Both the position numbers and the translations under genes were made by a program. The notes under the pieces are model-generated. The model did no database searches. It was given only the letters and a program-made list of their open reading frames with translations, and had not been told where the DNA came from. A DNA stretch of 64,000 nucleotides from Chinchilla lanigera (Eukaryota > Chordata > Mammalia > Rodentia > Chinchillidae), in assembly GCF_000276665.1 (NCBI RefSeq), contig NW_004955437.1, forward strand, positions 4,704,802 through 4,768,801, given 5' to 3'. Shown here one piece after another: positions 23,090-54,596 of this stretch (its first letter is position 1; each line of letters begins with the position of its first letter).

Positions 23090-23440
23090 GCTCAGGGCTG
23101 TCTAAGGACACCTGAGAACAGGACCCTGCCTGTCTAGCGCAGGTGCACAGTGGGATACAGTTATGTAACCATGACTTAGCACAGGTAAACAGGAATGCGC
23201 TGATTACGGCCCTCTGTAAGAATGTAAATATGAGATAACAACTTGTGTAAGAATTATACAATAAATCCATAGGCTGCTCTTGCTCTTGCTGTTTTTTGGG
23301 CTCACTGCTCTGCTCCACGCTGCCTGCTGTTGTTGCCAATGTTTTACACAAGTGCTTCCCCCCCCCCCACAAGTGCTTTCTTTAACCTTTGGACCACGCC
23401 TGTGAAAATCTCTCTTGGGCTCGTGAGCTGCTGGCAGAAT
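23090..23440 (+). mobile_element. Possible ERVK-like solo LTR upstream of GLO1
   Basis: Contains AATAAA (~23261) followed by a CT-rich, gctcttgctcttgctg-type leader and a C-homopolymer (~23359-23370), like rodent class II LTRs. It ends some 500 bp upstream of the GLO1 start region. Family assignment is tentative. Confidence 0.35.
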
Positions 23441-23759
23441 CAGTAATTATTCCAAGATTCTACAGCTAATAAAGAGTGGAAGCAAAACTTGAACCTAGGT
23501 CTTTTATTAAACCAGATTGGTCTTACTTACTTTTTTTTTTTTTTTTTTTTAACTTATTTTGTACTTTTTAAACTGAGAAAATAAGCTTTGGGTCTTCACA
23601 ATTTAAAAAAGAGTACCTCCCGATTGTCATTTTCCATCACATTCCAATTTTCTCACAAGTTGCCACCGTGAGAGACGGGTGGTTACTAACTTTTAACAGG
23701 TAAGCAGAAACAAGATTAGGTCATCGAGCAATGGCGAAACTTTGCTTTTAAGCGGGCAG

Positions 23760-24007
23760 ATTTCTTTTTTTTAAACGAGGCCTCCCTTATGCGCAAGGCA
23801 CGTTGGGAGTTGTAGTCTTTAGACGGCGGCGCCCACTCAGAGGGACCCAATCATCAGCGAGCCAGCTGCTCCCCACGCAGTGATTGGCTTGAAGTCAGTT
23901 GCGGCCCGCCCCGCGGCGCCATCGCGCTGTCTCTAGTGGAAGCGGCCCTGGGGAGTGTGCGGTTTGCCGGTGCAGCTCAGTCCAGTCCCTGATACTTCGG
24001 TGTGGCC
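23760..24007 (+). promoter_or_regulatory. GLO1: GLO1 CpG-rich promoter and 5' UTR
   Basis: GC- and CpG-rich block ending at the GLO1 start codon. It has no TATA box. Visible elements are a ZNF143/Staf-like site (23797-23816), a CCAAT on the plus strand (23847-23851), an inverted CCAAT (ATTGG, 23883-23887) and a GC box (cccgcccc, 23905-23912). This layout is typical of a housekeeping promoter; transcription probably starts near 23930-23960. Confidence 0.75.
23797..23816 (-). promoter_or_regulatory. ZNF143/THAP11-type site (SBS)
   Basis: On the minus strand the bases read ACTACAA-C-TCCCA-ACG-TGCC, matching the ACTACAAyTCCCA...TGC core of the Staf/ZNF143 site. It lies about 200 bp upstream of the GLO1 ATG, the usual position for this site in housekeeping promoters. 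Binding is inferred. Confidence 0.6.
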
Positions 24008-44293
<20,286 letters not shown>

Positions 44294-45098
44294 GATGTCA
44301 GTGAGGATGGAAATAAGCAGGAATGATGTGACTCAAGATGCTCAGAAAGCAGACACGGAGGACTGATGGATCTATGTTCCAACTCAAATCATTCTTAAGT
44401 CCTTTTCCCTTCCTTTTCAGCTGTTCTGTTGTTTTGGTTTTTTGCCTCTTCTTTCATTCTGGTTTTAAAGTAGTGCTTTATTTTATGACCTTGAGTACAG
44501 TTGTGTAACTTTACTTTTTAGGTGATAATTTGAACAGTTCCCTTCAGAGGCTGCATTTGCTGCCTTTTAGTTCCTAAATAGCACCTCTCTTCAAGTCTTC
44601 CTTTGAATCATCATTTCTTAAAAAAAAAAAAAATTAACATTTTTCCGGGAGCTATCTTCTGGGGTTTCCGTTCCTCAGAAATAGCTTTTCAGGATGGAAG
44701 GTAAGGAATACCGAACAAACTTGCAACTTCACATGTACTTCAAACGGTATGAAGTGTTCATTTTACAAAAGAGAAGGTACTCTTGAGAACCGTTCAGAAT
44801 CATGCTGTCAAGGACACTGACAGAAAACTAATTTTTTATTTATAAAATTCTTTTAAAGTTCAAGGACTAATTTCATGTATTTGGGAATGAGGAAGAAGAG
44901 TGGTAGACTGTTTGCTGGATACTCAAACAGCAGACAAGGCTGTAGCATACTATCTCTCATTTAATCCTCCAACTAGCCTATGAAAAAGAAAGCAGGTAGA
45001 CATGTAAAATAACTTCAATGAATTGAAGGCAGTCTAAATTGTCAAGATCTCGTCATTGTCTTAGTATTTAGATTATACCTCAAAATTAAACCTTCCTG

Positions 45099-45186
45099 GG
45101 GCTGGGGATTTAGCTCAGCGGCATAGCGCCTGCCTGACAAGCGCAAGGTTGTGAGTTCGATTCCCAGTACCGGAAAAAAAAAAAAA
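45099..45186 (+). repeat. ID SINE in GLO1 3' UTR
   Basis: Full ID and A-tail; aaattaaacc flank duplicated. Confidence 0.92.
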
Positions 45187-45480
45187 TTAAACCCTACTAT
45201 ACCTGCACAGTTTCCTGTTGTGCAAACTTGCAGTGAGTTCACCCATGGTGCTCTTGGTTCTTGGATCTCAGTGCCGGTCTTAACACAAGACTGCTCAAGG
45301 GGCACCCACTTACTCCTGCACAAGCGATGCATATATTACTTACAGAAATCTTATTTACCCTAGGTCTCCATGATGCCAGGAGTCCTATTCACTGGTAACG
45401 TAATGTAGTTACTAGAAATCAGCTCAGTCAGCTTGCCTGTTGCAATTGACATTTGGTGGGTTTCAAAAAATGAAAGTGAG

Positions 45481-45582
45481 GGGCTGGGGATTTAGCTCAG
45501 CGGCAAAAGCGCCTGCCTGACAAGCGCAAGGTCGTGAGTTCGGTTCCCGGTACCGGAGAAAAACCAAAAAAAAAAAAAAAAA
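45481..45582 (+). repeat. ID SINE in GLO1 3' UTR
   Basis: Near-consensus ID; aaaaaatgaaagtgag duplicated. Confidence 0.93.
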
Positions 45583-45793
45583 TGAAAGTGAGTTTGAAGA
45601 TCTCTTATGGCCCGGAAAATAAAAACACCCAAAACACTACTCATAACACTTAAACCAGTTTAGGTTTTCTACAGATTCTGGTGGATAGGCCATGCCAATT
45701 GTTCTTGCGCCACTGGAAGCACTTCACATTTCCTTTTTGGATGAAATGGATTCACATAAGCAATATAAGCAACTAGCAGTACTTACAGACTCA

Positions 45794-45799
45794 AATAAA
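45794..45799 (+). promoter_or_regulatory. Candidate GLO1 polyadenylation signal
   Basis: Canonical AATAAA about 1.5 kb after the GLO1 stop, followed by a T-rich stretch (taacttttaaac, then tttaatttg). An AATAAA at about 45617 is an alternative. Confidence 0.5.
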
Positions 45800-46125
45800 A
45801 TAACTTTTAAACAAGACTTTAATTTGTAAATTTCTGCCTAGGAAATTCTTTCTTACAAAAGGCTGCCCTTAGAGAGTACCAAAAGGATTTGAAAGGGTTT
45901 GCAGGTTTGATCTGAACCAGGAGCAGCTGTGATGCTGTACAGCCTGGCAAGCAGGTAGTGTGTATGGTTAGAGAACTGGGAAATGTGGGAGGAGGACAGT
46001 AAATAAGGAGTAAAAGATTGCGGTAGATAAAGTACAGAGAATAAAAAGGCCAATTATGAAAAAGTCATGAGAATTTATGAAGACCAGCTTCACGTGTTAA
46101 AGATTAGAAGTATCAAATAGCGAAG

Positions 46126-46645
46126 CAGAAATCCTGACCTACTTGCAGCTATTTTGCTCAGTAAAGCTGCAGTCATTCTCTTCTCAGCCACTCAACTCAG
46201 CTAAATCATGATTTGTCATCAAATCGAGACTTCTGTAAATGTGATAAAAACAACTGCAGCCAGGGATGGTGGCGCACACCTGTAATCCCAGGACTCGGGA
46301 GGCTGAGGCAGGAGGATTGTTGTGAGTTCGTGGCCAGCCTGGGCTACAAAGTGAGCTCAAGGCCAGCCTGAACTGCATATCGGGACTCTGTCTGAAAAAG
46401 ACAAAAACGAACAAACAACTTTGTTACGTACAACTGTGCTCCCTACAGAAAATACCCATTGTACCATAACCTTCAGCTAAAACTTAACTTGTTCTTGTAA
46501 CTTCTCTTTGCCATCCTATAAATAAACTCTCTGTAATCATTGCTTCAGACTTTGGAGATTACTCCTCTGGGGTCCGCTAGCATCAATAAAATTTTTCCTC
46601 TCCTGAGTTTCTGGCTACTGTTGACTCACTTTTTCCTGCAACAGG
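46126..46645 (+). mobile_element. Solo LTR, copy 1
   Basis: Homologous to 59230-59725. Contains TATAAATAA (~46518), AATAAA (~46587) and an end of the form ...CTGCAACA. It is split by a B1-like SINE at 46258-46415. No internal retroviral sequence is adjacent, so it is a solo LTR of an unnamed family. Confidence 0.6.
46258..46415 (+). repeat. B1-like SINE in solo LTR
   Basis: cagggatggtggcgcacacct ... ctgaaaaagacaaaaac; acaac(t) flanks. Confidence 0.9.
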
Positions 46646-47019
46646 AGGGCAATTAGATTCATAAATTTAGTAATTTAAACTTCTTTGCTAGGGAAAGAAG
46701 ACTTCTCTACTTGCTAAGTAAATCTTGCCTAAAGATAATCCTTATTCTTTCAATCCATTCCTATATTCATTAAGAAAACGTGTGGCCAGGCCTTGCTAGG
46801 AATTAGAATAATTCATCTCCAAATAAATTTTTTTGAGGAGTGCTGATAGAAAAGGGCAAAGTGGGGCATAAGAAGTTTTCTTGTTTTTCATGAGACAGTG
46901 GTACTATTGGCTTATAGTGTAGAATATCAGTCTAGGACTCCTGATGAAGGTGTTCAAGAGCTATAGCTGAGGGGCAATCACTTGAGGCTTCCCTGCACGG
47001 TATTTTGAGAACTGCATAA

Positions 47020-47362
47020 GTGTCTCTTTGTTCAGACTGCTATAACTAAAATACTATAGACAGGATGGCTTAAACAGTTTATTCCTCCAAGTTTGGGAGG
47101 TTGAGAAGGCCAAGGAGAAGGCACCAGCAAACCTAGTGTCTGTTGAGATCCCTTCCAGGCTTGTAGAAGATGCTTGCTAGGTCCTCCTATGGCCAAGAGA
47201 AATGGTTTTTCATCTCTTACAAGAATACCGGTCCCGTTCTGGAGGGCTCCAGAGTTATGACCTAATTACTTTCCAAAAGCCTCATTTCCAAATACCATCA
47301 CACTAGGGGTGGGATTGAAACATGAATGAGAGGGGACACAAGCATTCAGTCCGTAGCACAAT
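47020..47362 (-). repeat. Old interspersed repeat (unclassified)
   Basis: Contains cagactgctataac, gtttgggaggttgagaaggccaaggagaaggcaccagca and an end like cattcagtccgtagca, which I recognise as an old mammalian repeat. I cannot name the family safely. Confidence 0.45.
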
Positions 47363-47691
47363 TATAAACCTTAATGTAACTGAAGAGGGTCTTACCAGTA
47401 AAGATGCTGTTGGTAATAAAACACAAAAACCTTACCGGACATGACAGGCACTAGATTGTAGAATGGGTTGATAGAATGTTCAAAAATGTCAAGAACCTCC
47501 GCTTCCTTCCACCTTTCCCATCCTGTCTTTTTTTGTTAAACACTTTTTTTTCTTTGAGTTGACAATACTTGGGATCTTTTATGCCTATCACCACCATCCA
47601 GAATGTTTTGTGTAGACCAACAACTTGTCCAGTGAAAAGATAACCTTTCATTCCTCATTTGACTTTAATGTGGACTAAAAAGCTTTTTCCA

Positions 47692-47785
47692 GGGCTAGGG
47701 ATATAGCTCAATGGCATAAGCACCTGCCTGGCAAGCGCAAGGTCTTCAGTTCGATCCCCAGTACCGCAAAAAATAAAAAATAAAA
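47692..47785 (+). repeat. ID SINE
   Basis: agggctagggatatagctcaa ... tcgatccccagtaccgc plus tail; aaaaagctttttcca duplicated. Confidence 0.92.
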
Positions 47786-48957
47786 AGCTTTTTCCAAAGC
47801 TCCTCGGAGTTCTCATCATGTCTCCTTAAGCTCTGCTAGATTGTGAGTTTTGCATACTTTGCTTTAGATGACTTTAACTGTTTTAAGGAGTACGACTGTA
47901 GTTAGACACTTCATAGAATATTCTCAGTATGGGTTTTCTGATTTTTCTCATGATGAAACTGAAGTTACCAATTTTTGAGAGGACGGCCTCAGGTAAAAAG
48001 CCCTTATCACACATCAAGGGTATCAGTACATCACTAGTCATGTTAACTATGATCCACTAATTGTGAGTTAACATAGCAATACTGACTACTTCCCTGCAGG
48101 ATTATGGCCAGATTTAAGGGAGGAAAGGAACATGAACCTTTTTGTAAACTGCCTAGAGTAAGATTCTCCCAACGTTATGTTCTCAGTGCCGGCCTTTTCT
48201 TGCTGTACAATCTTCCTACTTTGGTAATGTGACCTACTATCATGGCTTTAACTATCATTTCTTGGATAAAATGAGGAGTTTAAAAAGATTAAAGCTCTAA
48301 CAGAGCAAAACCAGAAATATAATTAGTGTATACTTGTATTTGGCCTCCATGCCATCCTTCCTAGGCTTTGGGAACAAAAGTGATAGCTTGTTTTCCCACA
48401 TGAAAAGCTTTTCACCTTTTGCTATTTATGTCTAGCTAGTCTCTTTCCTTTTCTGTGTCTTATGATCAAGGTATTTGTTTTTTTATACCCTCTGTTTTTC
48501 ACATGCTCTCTGACTGACTGCTTCATTTCCATTTCTTCCCTAAAGCAGCGGTTTTCAGAACTTAGCATATCAGGGGGAAATAGGTTGCTTAGTGTGAGAA
48601 GCCAGTCACAAAAGACTGCATCCCGTAGGACTCCATTCCTCTGCAGTATCCAGACTGAGGGATTTGTAGAGAAGGAAGGCAGTTTAGCTGTTGCCTGCGA
48701 CTGGGGGTGCTGGCATGGGGCATGAGGAGTGACTGACAATGGGAATGGGATTTCTTTTTGTGGTGATGGAAATGTTGTAAGTTAGATGTTTGCACAACTC
48801 TATGGACATAGTAAAAACCACCAAATTAAACATAGTAAAAACCACCAAATTAAACAAGTGACTTATATCCCAATAAAGCTTTCATTAAAAAAAAAAAAAA
48901 AAGAACCACATAGAGGCTTATTGTAATAACAGATTCAGGGCCTCACCCTGGGTTTTT

Positions 48958-49077
48958 CTTTTTCTTTTCTTTTCTTTTTTTTTTTTTTTGGTTTTTTTCT
49001 CTGGTACCGGGAACCGAACTCAGGACCTTGGGCATGCCAGGCAGGCGCTTTTGCCGCTGAGCTAAATCCCCAGCCCC
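48958..49077 (-). repeat. ID SINE
   Basis: Reverse ID; accctgggtttttc duplicated. Confidence 0.92.
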
Positions 49078-49273
49078 ATACCCTGGGTTTTTCATTCAGT
49101 CGGTTTCTAATGTAGAGTTTCTGAGTGACGCTGCTACTGCTGGTCCAGGAGTGCACCACAGTAGTGTAGCACTGTCCAATACCAACCTGAGCCACATAGA
49201 TCATTCAACGTTTTTCTAGGAGCCACACAAAGATGTCAAAAAGAAATAAAGTTAATTTTTACCATATGTTCTA

Positions 49274-49430
49274 ATTTAAATTTTTGTCTTTTTGAGACGG
49301 TCTTGCTATGCAGTTCAGGCTGGCCTTGAGCTCACTTTGTAGCCCAGGCTGGCCTCAAACTCGCAACGATCCTCCTGCCTCAGCCTCCTGAGTGCTGGGA
49401 CTACAGGTATGTGCCACCACACCCAGCCTT
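49274..49430 (-). repeat. B1-like SINE
   Basis: tttttgagacggtcttgctat ... gccaccacacccagcc; ttaccatatgtt duplicated. Confidence 0.9.
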
Positions 49431-50049
49431 TTACCATATGTTTTAACACAATATATCCAAACTATTTTAAACAGATAATCTATAGTGTACTTATGAGATA
49501 TTTTGTGTTCTTTTATTCATACAAAGCCTTTCAAATCTGGTATGCACAGCATTATATTTACACCACATCTCAGGTGCTCAGTGGCCACTGGTGGCTACAA
49601 TGATGGACAGCATAGCCCTGGAGAATTGTATTTTTCCTTTCTTGAAATGGGCTGGAGTTAAACGTTATTATATAATGAAGATAATAACATTTCTTATCTC
49701 ACGGGATTGCTGAGGACATGCAATGAGTTAATACGTGTAAAAATGATTAGAACAGTTCGGCCAGGTAAAAGTGGCATCTATTATTATTTCCCTAATAATA
49801 GCTATCAAATAAAATGATGTCTGGCTCAGTAAATTCTGGACAAAATTGAAAAGCTACTGAAATGCTATTTCAAGTTTCTTAGAATAACAGAAATAATTGA
49901 AATAAAATAATGACAAGATTTTAACCTGATGGCATCAGATAGACTGCTTCTGACTGGAAGCCAAGCAGATTTAAATAACAAGGAAATAAAGGGTTCATGT
50001 AGCTGGCATGCAGAGAAAAAGTACAGTTGTTTCGGTTAATATAATCCAC

Positions 50050-50150
50050 TTTTTTGTTTTGTTTTGTTTTTTTTCCGGTACCGGGGATGGAACTCACAAC
50101 CTTGCACTTGCTGGGCAGGCGCTGCGCCACTGAGCTAAATCCCCAGCCCC
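50050..50150 (-). repeat. ID SINE
   Basis: T-rich tail, ccggtaccggggatggaac ... gctaaatccccagcccc. Confidence 0.92.
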
Positions 50151-50452
50151 AATACAGTTCAAATAACAGTGTCATCAAAGGAACCCAGGATCTTTCTATC
50201 TCTTCACTGGGAACTCCAATATTGGTTTCATCTTACAGCTGGTGTCTCTTTTCATTTTAGAGTGCCTGCTAGTAACAATTAGTTAAATACTGCTTGATTT
50301 GCATTTGGCAGGAGACAGACTTTCCCAGCTACAAAACAAAGTCTTTCCCTGTAGTATAGTGGGTGTGTTGTCTGTGGTATGCTGGTGATATTCTATTTCT
50401 TGACCTGGGTTTGCTTTGTGGATATCCAAAATGCTGCATAATGATTATTTGT

Positions 50453-50600
50453 GCACTTTATACATGTTAGACTCCAATCAAAAACAAAAAGGTTTGTAAA
50501 CAAAAAAAAAAAATGATGAGTGGAGGGAAAATACAAGGAAAACACTTTAGATTAGGGTCAAGATGAACTGCATTCTTTTAACAATACATAGCATTATTTT
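50453..50600. repeat. Left ~140-bp direct repeat flanking retroposed element
   Basis: Begins gcactttatacatgttag and ends attattttgctttt. It is repeated with few changes at 51659-51751 and 51841-51895. Confidence 0.8.
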
Positions 50601-51658
50601 GCTTTTTTTATTTTAAAGAGTAAAAGAAGGATAACATAGTAATGGGGGCTTACCAAATTACAGACAAAGTGGTAGGAAATTATCAATGGTTGTTGTTTTA
50701 CATATTGTTATTTACAAGATAGTTTCTCAGGAAAACAATAGACAAATAATAGTGAGTTACAGACAAAAGGGGTAGGAGATTATCAATATTGTGGTACTAT
50801 ACTTTGGTATCTTCAAAGTGGCTTCTAAAGAAAATAAATAGAGCTATACATGAGTGACCAATTGAATAATCATTAACTATTCTCAGTGGTTGTTGTAGGA
50901 AACACATAATAATAAACATACATCCATTTATGAAATAGGATAGGAACAATACAAACATTACAGAGTCATGGATAGATTAGTAGGAAAATATCAATGGCTG
51001 CTGTAATACATGGTGGTATCTCAAAGTGGTTTTTCAGGAGGACAGAGATATGCAAGAAAGATCTAACAAGTAGTTACAGCCTAAGTGTTGTGAAAAATAG
51101 CATATTACCTCCTCACCAGTGACCCCTGTCACTGAGGTGTGACAGCTGGAAGGCAGGCCAGGATTGAAAAGAAGGACCAAGAGACTTGTACCTGTGTTTA
51201 GCAACAGGCTGTTTTCATTATCTTCCATAGTCATGATTATCCCGGGCGCCTCCAGGGAGATGACAGTCTGGCCAGAGGGAGAAGGCAGGCCATGCCCCAG
51301 GCCCCCTCATTCCTGTTGGACTAACTGGTAGGATAGGCCTGAGCTCTGGGGCCTCCACTTCAGAGGGCAGACCAATCTCCAGTGGTCACCTTTGCATTCA
51401 GGGCATGGCCCACGGGGCCTCTTAGGGCAGTTCCTCTTGAGGTGGCCTGGCTTTTAACAGAGGAAGCAGATGAATGTAGTCATCGAGTTCTTCTTGGGGC
51501 CCCGAGAATCACACTTAGGGTCTGTTTCTCTTAGTGGTGCAGCAAAAGCAGCTGCTTTTTCTCGGTCCCTCTGTTTTCTCTCCTTGGCCTTCTCCTCGTC
51601 ACAGCTATAGAATACTCAGGAGGCAATTCTTACTAACATCTCAAGTGAGCCATCTTGG
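50600..51658 (-). mobile_element. Retroposed gag-containing fragment, second family member
   Basis: Minus-strand element. Its 5' part (51658-51250) is homologous to the gag nucleocapsid of the retroviral copy at 37080-37500. Two zinc knuckles are visible: Cx2Cx4Hx4C at 51468-51427 with a stop codon inside (51456-51454), and Cx2Cx3Hx4C at 51405-51367. The 3' part (~51060-50600) is non-coding and internally repetitive, and ends in an A-rich tail (T-run on plus, ~50602-50609). It is flanked by ~140-bp direct repeats (50453-50600 and 51659-51895, the latter split by an ID SINE). Confidence 0.7.
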
Positions 51659-51895
51659 GCACTTTACACATGTTAGACTCCAATCAAAAAACAAAAGGGT
51701 TTGTAAAAAAGGAAACAAAATACAAGGAAAACACTTTTAGATTAGGGTCAAGGGGCTGGGGATTTAGTTCAGCAGCACAGCACCTGCCTGGCAAGCACAA
51801 GGTCGTGAGTTCAATTCCCAGTACTAGAAAAAAAAAAAAAGATTAGGGTCAAGATGAACTGCATTCTCTTAACAACAAATAGCATTATTTTGCTT
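51659..51895. repeat. Right ~140-bp direct repeat, split by an ID SINE
   Basis: Begins gcactttacacatgttag (from 51658/9) and ends attattttgcttt. The ID at 51752-51838 inside it carries its own agattagggtcaa duplication. Confidence 0.8.
51752..51840 (+). repeat. ID SINE in the right direct repeat
   Basis: ggggctggggatttagttcag ... aattcccagtac plus A-run. Confidence 0.92.
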
Positions 51896-51950
51896 TAAAA
51901 AAAAAAAAAACTTGCATAGTAGGTATCACATACAGCTTCCTTTTCTTTTT

Positions 51951-52022
51951 CTACACTGGAAACGGAAGCCAGAGCCTCGTACATGCTGAGCACATGCTCT
52001 ACAACAGAGCTACATTCCCAGA
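51951..52022 (-). repeat. Old ID SINE
   Basis: ctggaaacggaagccagagcc ... gagctacattcccaga. Confidence 0.6.
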
Positions 52023-52424
52023 TCTTGCCATCTTTTAAAAGAGTAATTCTGGTTTTATTGCATTGTAGCTAGAAATCATGAACTGTTCTTTTTAAATTTT
52101 GTGAGCAAGCATATGACTGATTTTTAGAAATATTCCTTGGACAAGAATAGTACTTGTTTTCTGTCACAGAATACAGAATTCTGTTTAAATTCTGTTTAAA
52201 ACTATTAAATCAAATTCCTTCAGGGCTTAACTAAAGTCCTTCAGAGTCTTATTAGTCTATTTGGCACATCAAATTATAAGAAACAAAGTTCCCTAATTAA
52301 TTAAACTTCTATTAAAACCTCTTTGTATTTTGTTGTTATTTTACCTTTTAACCATGGAAGGAACTTTTATTGGTACTTTTTTCCCTAAGTATGTGTGTGG
52401 TGGGGGATTGAGATTTAGTCATTT

Positions 52425-52500
52425 ACACCTTTTTTTTTTTTTTTTTTTTTAATCTTTTTGAGACAGTCTCCTTATATAGTTCAGGTTGTTCTTGTTCTTC
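52425..52500 (-). repeat. Partial B1-like SINE
   Basis: T-run, tctttttgagacagtctcctt ... ttcaggttgttc; truncated. Confidence 0.6.
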
Positions 52501-52504
52501 AATA

Positions 52505-54310
52505 CACCTTACTTTTGTTTTAAGAAATATTATATCCATTATCAACTAAAAATAAATTGGTTTGAGTAATTCTGAGGCATAAAATGCTCTGCTCATTTCT
52601 TAAAATTTGTGTCATAGTTCTGTTTTTACAGCTTACTGTTGAGTGAAGTAATTCAACTACAGATTTTCCAGTCTATATTTAATTTCCCATGTATATGAAA
52701 TTGACAGCTCAGGATATGGAGTTCAGCACAGTAAATCTGCGTCTTGGAATCAGGTCACCTGGGTCCACCTCAGAAGCCAGGTCCCTGCTGGCATACATAC
52801 AGCTTGGGTAAAGTTCTCATGGGCACTTGATTCTAGAGGAGGCAATGGTTCAGGAAGAAACTACAGATGCTGGCAAATGTCTGCAGCACTTTGGCTGGCA
52901 GCATCCCTGTTTCACTGGCTTTTGGCCAGTAGGACTCTGGGAGCCAGAGATGAACCCAGTCACTATCAAGTGCTCTTTGATAGCCCAGGGTCCACAGCCA
53001 AGTCAAACACGGCTTCCTGAGCAGGTTCATAGACCACAGGGATACCTTCCGGGTAACCCGTGCTTGAGGATGGTTCCCCTGGGCTCTGACTTGCAGTTGA
53101 TGGGTAGACTGCACCATTGACAGACTTCAGGAAAGCAGACTCCATCAGAAGAGCAGATTCCAATTCCTTGCACTTTGATTTCTTTGCTGCACAGCAAATA
53201 CTCTATCTTTCACTCTTTCAACGTTGGGTTTCTAATTTCTAGAGCCACAGGAGTATAAATGCGTATTGCTTTAAGCAATGAGGTAAGTGATAATCTGCTA
53301 CAGCCATCACAGCAAACTAATACATTCTTCCTTTTTTACAAATACAACATGTCCTATACTGTGCTTTGCATCTAGCTTTTTTCTTTTACTAATGTATCCA
53401 TTACATCTTTATAGGTCAATACTTATGGAGGGAATTCACTTACATAACTGAATAATATTCTGTAATATAGATGTCTCATAATTCATTTATTCATTCTCCT
53501 ATTGATGGACACTCATTGTTCCCAATTTTTTATTGCAAATAGTGCTACAATAAGCATCCTTATATGTGCATATGTGTTTTACGTGTTGGCATTTTTGAGT
53601 GGAGGGAGGAAGATCTATGAGTTAAGTACATTTTTAATTTTAGTAGATAGCAACAGATTACCTTCGAAGAAAGCTATAAAAATTCATACCCTTATCTGAT
53701 TTGAATTTCCCTCAGGACAAGTGAAGTTGAGCACTTTTAAAAATATTTGTTTGGCAATTTGCATTTTCTAGTTTATACAATGCTCCTTCAGTTCCTTTGC
53801 GTATTTTTCCTTTTGGATTATTTGCCTTAAGGCTTTTCTTCTGTCAAAGCTTTTAGAAATATTTCTCTAGTCTTTTGAGTTGTCTTTGACTTTACTCTCC
53901 TTCTACCAAGCCGGGACAGACTTTCCCCTTCTCACTCACATCTAAACAAACCTGTGAACCTAAAATGACTTCCCATTTATCCTACATTGATTTTCCTCGG
54001 TAAAGACTGTATCCTTTACACATCAGGATTACCTTATTTATTAAAAACACCATGGTATCTCTTAAACGAGACTCTCTGGCAGAAGTCATCTAGATGCCTC
54101 CCCTCCCTGAGTCATACTTCCCACTGATTTTTAGCCTGAAATTACTTTGCCCTGACTTACTTGTCTGATCCTATGATTTAGATAGCAGCACAATTCAGTA
54201 GAACATGCTGCAATGACAAATATTCTACATATGCATTGTCCACTGCACCTGCTATTGTGGCTACTGAGTTCTTGACATGTGGCTAACATGCCTGAGAAAC
54301 TGACTTTCTC
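52505..54310. other. Intergenic GLO1-BTBD9, unresolved
   Basis: Open frames overlap on both strands at 52827-53163. The minus-strand reading is compositionally protein-like (Ser/Pro/Glu-rich) but I do not recognise it; it could be a degraded retrocopy. Confidence 0.3.
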
Positions 54311-54317
54311 TTCCCTC

Positions 54318-54500
54318 TAAGTACTGGGGATTGAACCCAGGGCATTTGCACTGAGCTCCCAGTACCCTTTTATTTTTTAAAATTTTGAGACAGGGTTTCA
54401 TTAAGTTACCCACAGTTGCCCAGGTGGGGCTAGAAGTTGGATCCTTCTGCCTCTGACTCACACAGTGCTGGGATTACAGCCATGTGCTACCACACCTGCC
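54318..54500 (-). repeat. ID-B1 fused SINE (B4-like)
   Basis: agtactggggattgaaccca ... then ttttgagacagggtttcat ... gtgctaccacacctgcc. Confidence 0.75.
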
Positions 54501-54504
54501 GAGC

Positions 54505-54596
54505 CAGGGGTATAGCTCAGTGGCACAAGTGCCTGCCTGGCAAGTGCAAGGTCCTGAGTTCAATTCCCCACACCAAAAATAAATAAATATACAAAT
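54505..54596 (+). repeat. ID SINE
   Basis: agccaggggtatagctcagtg ... aattccccacacc plus (TAAA)n. Confidence 0.88.

Larger units (their letters stand above)
44294..45815 (+). other. GLO1: GLO1 3' untranslated region (probable extent)
   Basis: Sequence after the stop codon up to the AATAAA at 45794-45799. About 1.5 kb is slightly longer than I expect for mammalian GLO1; two ID SINEs (45099 and 45481) account for the excess. The exact cleavage site cannot be read from the sequence, and use of an earlier signal is possible. Confidence 0.55.
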
